Below, piece after piece: positions 59,222 through 64,000 of a stretch of DNA of 64,000 nt. The DNA is taken from contig OX344751.2 of assembly GCA_947034885.2 (NCBI GenBank), forward strand, positions 37,043,082 through 37,107,081, in the 5' to 3' direction. The notes under the pieces are model-generated. The model had not been told where the DNA came from. It did no database searches and saw only the letters and a list, made by a program, of their open reading frames with translations. Source of the stretch: Thuidium tamariscinum. Taxonomy: Eukaryota; Streptophyta; Bryopsida; Hypnales; Thuidiaceae. The first letter of the stretch is position 1. Each line of letters begins with the position of its first letter. The translations under genes were made by a program, and so were the position numbers.

Positions 59222-60476
59222 TTAACCCCTAAAGGATCGCAACTATGTTTCCACCAAAACCGCTCTAAAAATGTCATTTCTAGCACAACTACCAAATTTT
59301 AGAAAAAAAAACATTAAATGTCATTATTGGAGCCATTAGGAAAATAAATAAATTAGCACTACTTGGTAAGATAGGTTCTTTTATCATTAATTTCAAACCA
59401 TTTGCTAAAGGTTGTAACAATCCAAACAATCCCACTACATTAGGACCCTTTCTACATTGCATAGAAGCCATTATTTTACGTTCACATGGAACTAAGAAGG
59501 CTACTCCTAGAAAAAGGGGTATTGTGATTCCAAGTATTTCAGCTAAAATACCAATGATATATAGTCTCATTTTTTTGTCTTTTTTTTTCTAGAATCAAGT
59601 GGCAACTTCACCCTCATTCTTAGGGCGAAGCCACTAGAATAATGTAACCGTAGGATATTTTAGTGCACTGGTTTGAAAAGATGTAGAAAAAATTTCAGAA
59701 ATTTCCGCAGTGAAGATTGCAAAATATTAGTGTTTGAAGTTACAAAAATCCTTTTCTTACCATTGCAAAAATCCGGGAAGCTAAACTTTAGAAGGCCACA
59801 TTTGTATGAAAAAATGTCCAAAATGGTTGTAACTTTTTGGATTCATTATTCAATTCAAGTTGGGTACATGCTTGAATTTTTTGAAATTGTACAGCATGTA
59901 TAAAAAAAATAGTAAGTTGAAAGAAGTAGAGAATGATTCAAAATACTAAATTGTTAACAATTTATTTATTGAATTGAAAAATGACAATTCCAATGATTGT
60001 AATGTTGTAATAAACAATCAACATTCAGTGTTTTGATTTTTTTTTCCAAAATATTAAAAATTGAGTAAAATAAAGGACTTCAAAGTTTATTGTAGAGTAG
60101 AAAATCCACAACTACCCACAAACTAAAACTCTTTATAACTTTTGACTCATTCATCCAAATGGAATGATTCAAAGCTTTCCACATATATATATATATATAT
60201 AAATCTGTAAAACCAATTTCAAATTTTTGTTTCCAAAAAAAGTGATTTTTCTTGAGTTGCCCAAACTGCCCAAGTTGAGAAAGAAACAACATATCATGCC
60301 ATAACTTTTAAACCATGTAGTCAAAAGTCATAAAAATTGTTGGGCTTTAAGATATTCCACGTCGATCTACACTTTCAATTAAATTTTGGTCCTAAAACAT
60401 AGAAATCTCTAGTCACACGTACCTACTCAAAATTTCTATGTTGCCAAAAAAGGCACTTTGGTCCTTTAGGGGTTAA
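59222..60476. mobile_element. TTAA-flanked MITE interrupted by mitochondrial DNA (copy T6)
   Basis: TTAA lies at 59222-59225 and 60473-60476. The ends are CCCCTAAAGGATC and GGTCCTTTAGGGG. Without the 326-bp mitochondrial piece the element is about 929 bp and follows copy T4 in order from end to end. An (AT)n run lies at about 60182-60202. Confidence 0.8.
59316..59641 (-). pseudogene. nad1: Nuclear mitochondrial insertion: start of nad1 plus upstream DNA
   Basis: 59570-59316 on the minus strand encodes the first 85 residues of mitochondrial NADH dehydrogenase subunit 1, a membrane subunit of respiratory complex I. Recognisable are [21 protein letters not shown] and [18 protein letters not shown]. 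The frame is still open, but about eight residues differ from the bryophyte protein as I remember it (for example PCERK for LAERK, and ANGLK for ADGLK). The full protein has about 325-330 residues, so this is a non-functional fragment. 59571-59641 should be mitochondrial sequence upstream of nad1; it contains a possible hairpin (GTGGC...GCCAC at about 59600-59634). The boundaries are set by comparison with copy T4, which continues from AAACATT to ATGTAACCG with only about ten extra bases. Confidence 0.92.
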
Positions 60477-62566
60477 GTTGTTCCTTTTGAATATTGAGCA
60501 TATTATTGTTACAATGCAACTAAGTGGTATATACTAAATGTATTTGTTGTTCAAAGTAATTGGATGATGGTGTTAACAAGTTGAGATTATATATTATAGA
60601 AGATGTCATTTATGGATGCTATAGCAACAATTTATTTTCAAAAATTAAGGTGATAAATCCCATAATGCATTATTATTGTGGCTTTATTTTTCTATTTGAT
60701 CTCCATGGCTTCACTTCAACATGGTCAACAATTGAATTTTGGATGCCTTCAAAAGCACTAAAAGATCCTATCAAAAAACTTCTTTTGTCTACAAAACTTA
60801 AAAGTTCCAACAAAAAAATCTCAACTTCAATGATTTTGCAAATGATCAATTATGGTTCACCATAGCAAATAAATCCATTATAATTAGAATGAGTAGATAG
60901 AGAAGCATACATTCTAGGATAAATTATATTATTGCTTGAGAATGAAAGATGAATCCATTACCTCTAAGTAAATTGACACAATCAATGGTGCACAAAGTTC
61001 AAGTGACAAAGTTTCCCTACTTGATACAAAGAAGTACTTGACCTAAAGTTGGTCCAAAATAGTTCAACATTAATCATAAAAAAATATGAATCAAATTTCA
61101 TAGTTTAAATCTAAAATTTTAAATTAATAAAAACAATAAAATCCCAAAACTTAACTAGAAGCAATACAATATTGGGCAGATGCATGGTACAATCAACCAA
61201 CTCTTGAACAAAAATTCAACTCAAATTAGTGCACTTTGTGTATAGTTTGTACTTTTGTTGAAAATACGAGTTTTTAAATCAATTTATAAAATATATAACA
61301 TTACTACAATGAAAAATGCAATTAACCATTTTAGTATATCAATTATATATCAACCACAAAATAAGGTTTCAACCTATTAAAAATTGATTAATCTTGAAGA
61401 TATTGAATTTGAAATTTTTTATTTCAATGTTAATTTAACCAATTTATATCCAAAATTTGATTGTAAAAATTATTCATATTTACTTTGGATTGAAATACTT
61501 ATTAATATTTTCTTCTAAAGAATATCATTTTCAAAATTTTACCAAAAAAGTTGCATAAAAAAGCTTTCTAACCCAGAAAGTCAATCAAAATAAACTATAA
61601 GTACACAACAATTTGATTTAAGATTAAAAACACACTTAATAAATCTGATTTTCTTTAGGTTCATTTTCTTATATTTGGATGCATAACTTACCAAAACATG
61701 AAAAGAACATTATAGGTAAAGATTCATCAACAACCTCTTTTCATGAAATTTAGGGTATGGTTTTGAATGTGGAATTAGTGTGAATGCTTAGGACTTTGTA
61801 GTGAATTTTGTGGCAACTGAAACCGGTTTCCATGCTAGAAGATTTTAATATTTTTAGCCCATATTTTCATTATTTTGTTTGTTTTTTGACCCCTAAACAA
61901 CACGCCAATACATATTGCCCTAATTTGTACTCATGTATTTAGATTCCAATAGTCTACACTTGTCTTCTTTTGTTTGTATCCAAATTCTTTCTAAAATCTT
62001 AGCGACCAAGGAAAAAGTGTCAATTTTGACTAGAAAGTAGTTGACTAGCCCTTCGTGGGTTAACCACTAATGTTATGAGGCCTAAAACCACTTCAAAATA
62101 CTCATATCCAAATCAAGACTAGAATCTTCATCAATATTTATTTCATATCAAATTCAATTGTAGGATTCTTTCATTAACTTGTTCAAGTACATCCTTCTTA
62201 CATTTTAGAGTAAAATTCTCCACCAATTAGAAGCTCAAATTACCTAACCTACAAAATTAGTTTTTTTTCAATCCTTCGTAGAAACCAAGTTTTCTCTTTC
62301 AATATTTGCAAAAAAAAGATGTATGTCTTCAACTTGTGCAATTCAATAAATATGGTGAAAATTGGATTAGAATTATATAGAAAAAATTAGCCAAAAAAAC
62401 ACTTTCATGCTTATCTTTCAAAAATTTATAAAGGCAAAGGTAGTATATGATTAAAGCAAAAATTAAACCATTAGCATGTCCTACTAGCAAGTTCATCACA
62501 TTAGCACCAATTGTTTTATTTATAAAATCATTTAATATTAGAAAAATAATATATTTACATACTTTA
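60477..62566. other. AT-rich intergenic DNA
   Basis: The open frame at 60560-60865 has no recognisable domain. No repeat ends found. Confidence 0.3.
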
Positions 62567-63499
62567 TTAACCCCTAAAGATTTTTGACTATTTTTCCACC
62601 AAAAATGTTGCAAAATTGCCATTTTTGTTACAAGTGCAAAATTTTAGAATTTTTTTTACACATATAACTATAGAATCTTGTAGTAAGCTTGTTTAAAAAG
62701 ATGTAGAAAAAATTTCAAAATTTTTCACCATGTAAATTGCAAAATATTAGCATTTGAATTGCCAAGATTTATTTGTTTGGCCTTGCAAAAAACTCAATTG
62801 TTGTCCTTCACAAAGTCACATTTGTATGAAAAAATGTCCAAAATAGTTGAAATCCTTTGAATTCATTCTTCAAGGCAAATTAACTACATGCTTAAAATTT
62901 TTTAAGCCATTTGGAATTGCACAACATATTAGAAAAAAAAAAGTGAGTACAAAAAAGTAAAAAATGATTCAAAATACTAAATTTTTTATAATTTATTTAT
63001 AGAAATGAAAAATGAAAATTTCAATAGTTGTAATGTTGTAATAAAAAATCTATACCAATTTTTTTTTTAAATTCCAAAAATATTAAAAATTGAGTTAAAT
63101 AAAGGACTTCAAAGTTTTTTTTGGGTAGTAAATCTATAATTGCCCCTGAACAAAAACTCCTTATAACTTTTGTTTCATTGATCAAAGTGAAATGGTTCAA
63201 ATCTTAACATATATATAAATGCAGAGGAAAAATTTCAAATTTTAATTTCTCAAAAAAGTGATTTTTTCTTAATCTTTTTGGAGTGCCTAGGTTGTTCACT
63301 GAACATTAGAAATTACATATCATGCAATAACTTTTTAACTATGTAGTCAAAACTTATGAAAATTGTTGGGCCTTAAAGCTACTCTTTGGGCATATGTTGC
63401 GTGAAAATTTCAAAGAAAAATAATAAATTCTCTAATCAAAAGAAGTTGCCCAAATTTTCTATATTGCTCAAAAGCGCGGTTTGGTTCTTTAGGGGTTAA
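62567..63499. mobile_element. TTAA-flanked MITE, 933 bp (copy T7)
   Basis: TTAA lies at 62567-62570 and 63496-63499. The ends are CCCCTAAAGATTTTTG and TTTGGTTCTTTAGGGG. The interior follows T4 with more substitutions. The length matches T4 to within one base. No coding capacity. Confidence 0.78.
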
Positions 63500-63778
63500 T
63501 GGTTTTAAAGAGGATAAGAAGTCATTTGTTCATAAAATGAAATTTCTAAATATTAGGGGAGATAAAGGTATGATTTCAAAAAATAAAATTAGGCATTATT
63601 TTCTTAAATTATTTATTGACAAACCTCTTAATAGGGTACAATAATAAGTTTTATAAGAAATATCAATAATGACAATGCTGGAAATATTCTAGAAACAATA
63701 GGTGCCTTTCTTTTTTTAATATCGTTTTGAAATATATAGAATTGACTTCAAAAAATAACCTAATATATTTTTCTTTTT
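63500..63778. other. Short AT-rich spacer between two TTAA elements
   Basis: Nothing recognisable. Confidence 0.25.
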
Positions 63779-64000
63779 TTAACCCCTAAATGGCCAACTG
63801 GCATTTTTTTAGCAACATAGTGATTTTGGAGGGCTGAATATGAAAGGTATTTTTTTTCCTTTGAAAACTATATTTAACATGTGTCTAAGAACTAGCTTTA
63901 AGGTCCAAATTTTTTTATAACTTTTGACCACATGATAAAAAGGTTTAGTATGATATGTAATTTTCATTGATTAGTAAGCAATGTGAGCAAGTCCAAAAAA
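63779..64000. mobile_element. Left part of another TTAA element (copy T8), cut by the window edge
   Basis: TTAACCCCTAAATGGCCAAC starts at 63779. The following words, including a TTTGACCACATGAT stretch, match the reverse-orientation right half of the short form. The other end lies beyond the window. Confidence 0.65.

Noticed and set aside
59316-59570. A working nuclear nad1 gene
   Set aside because: Only 85 of about 330 codons are present, no targeting sequence is visible, and the piece sits inside a MITE.

Overview
The window looks like plant nuclear DNA, most likely from a bryophyte (moss or a relative). Two things point there. The only confidently recognised gene is a plant cryptochrome of 728 residues with a moss-like short last exon. 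A mitochondrial insertion also carries the start of nad1 in the bryophyte form (it begins [10 protein letters not shown], unlike the angiosperm protein). Both judgements rest on remembered family sequences, not on a search.

Layout. 1-1354 is a GC-richer block with gene-like minus-strand pieces that I cannot name; it may be a decayed gene. 2050-25000 is AT-rich and packed with small non-autonomous DNA transposons, many nested in each other. 25190-32000 is a second GC-richer island holding the cryptochrome gene CRY1 (coding 26719-30418, five coding exons, plus strand) with a long leader and 3' region. 33869-39269 is a broken chromodomain-type Gypsy LTR retrotransposon. 42017-46246 is a 4.2 kb GC-richer segment bounded by a 20-bp inverted repeat; it contains a minisatellite and minus-strand exon-like pieces. 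46250-64000 is again AT-rich and full of inverted-repeat elements.

The most striking feature outside CRY1 is a family of elements of about 0.65-1.2 kb flanked by TTAA. Their ends read CCCCTAAA...TTTAGGGG, a signature known from the piggyBac superfamily. At least seven copies or half copies are visible. Two sit inside older copies of a second MITE family (TAAGG...CCTTA ends). One sits inside the arms of a 1.9 kb fold-back element and itself carries a further MITE. One has been interrupted by a 326-bp piece of mitochondrial DNA (nad1 codons 1-85 plus upstream sequence). Other families are a fold-back family with 5-bp direct repeats, two adjacent TAA-flanked MITEs, Stowaway-like elements, a GTGAGC-rich palindromic family, a family ending in GGTGGGCCCAA-type repeats, and two tRNA-like SINE candidates.

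No operon, CRISPR, phage or bacterial feature is present, and I found no functional tRNA or rRNA gene. All coordinates of repeat ends were read by eye from inverted or direct repeats and may be off by a few bases.
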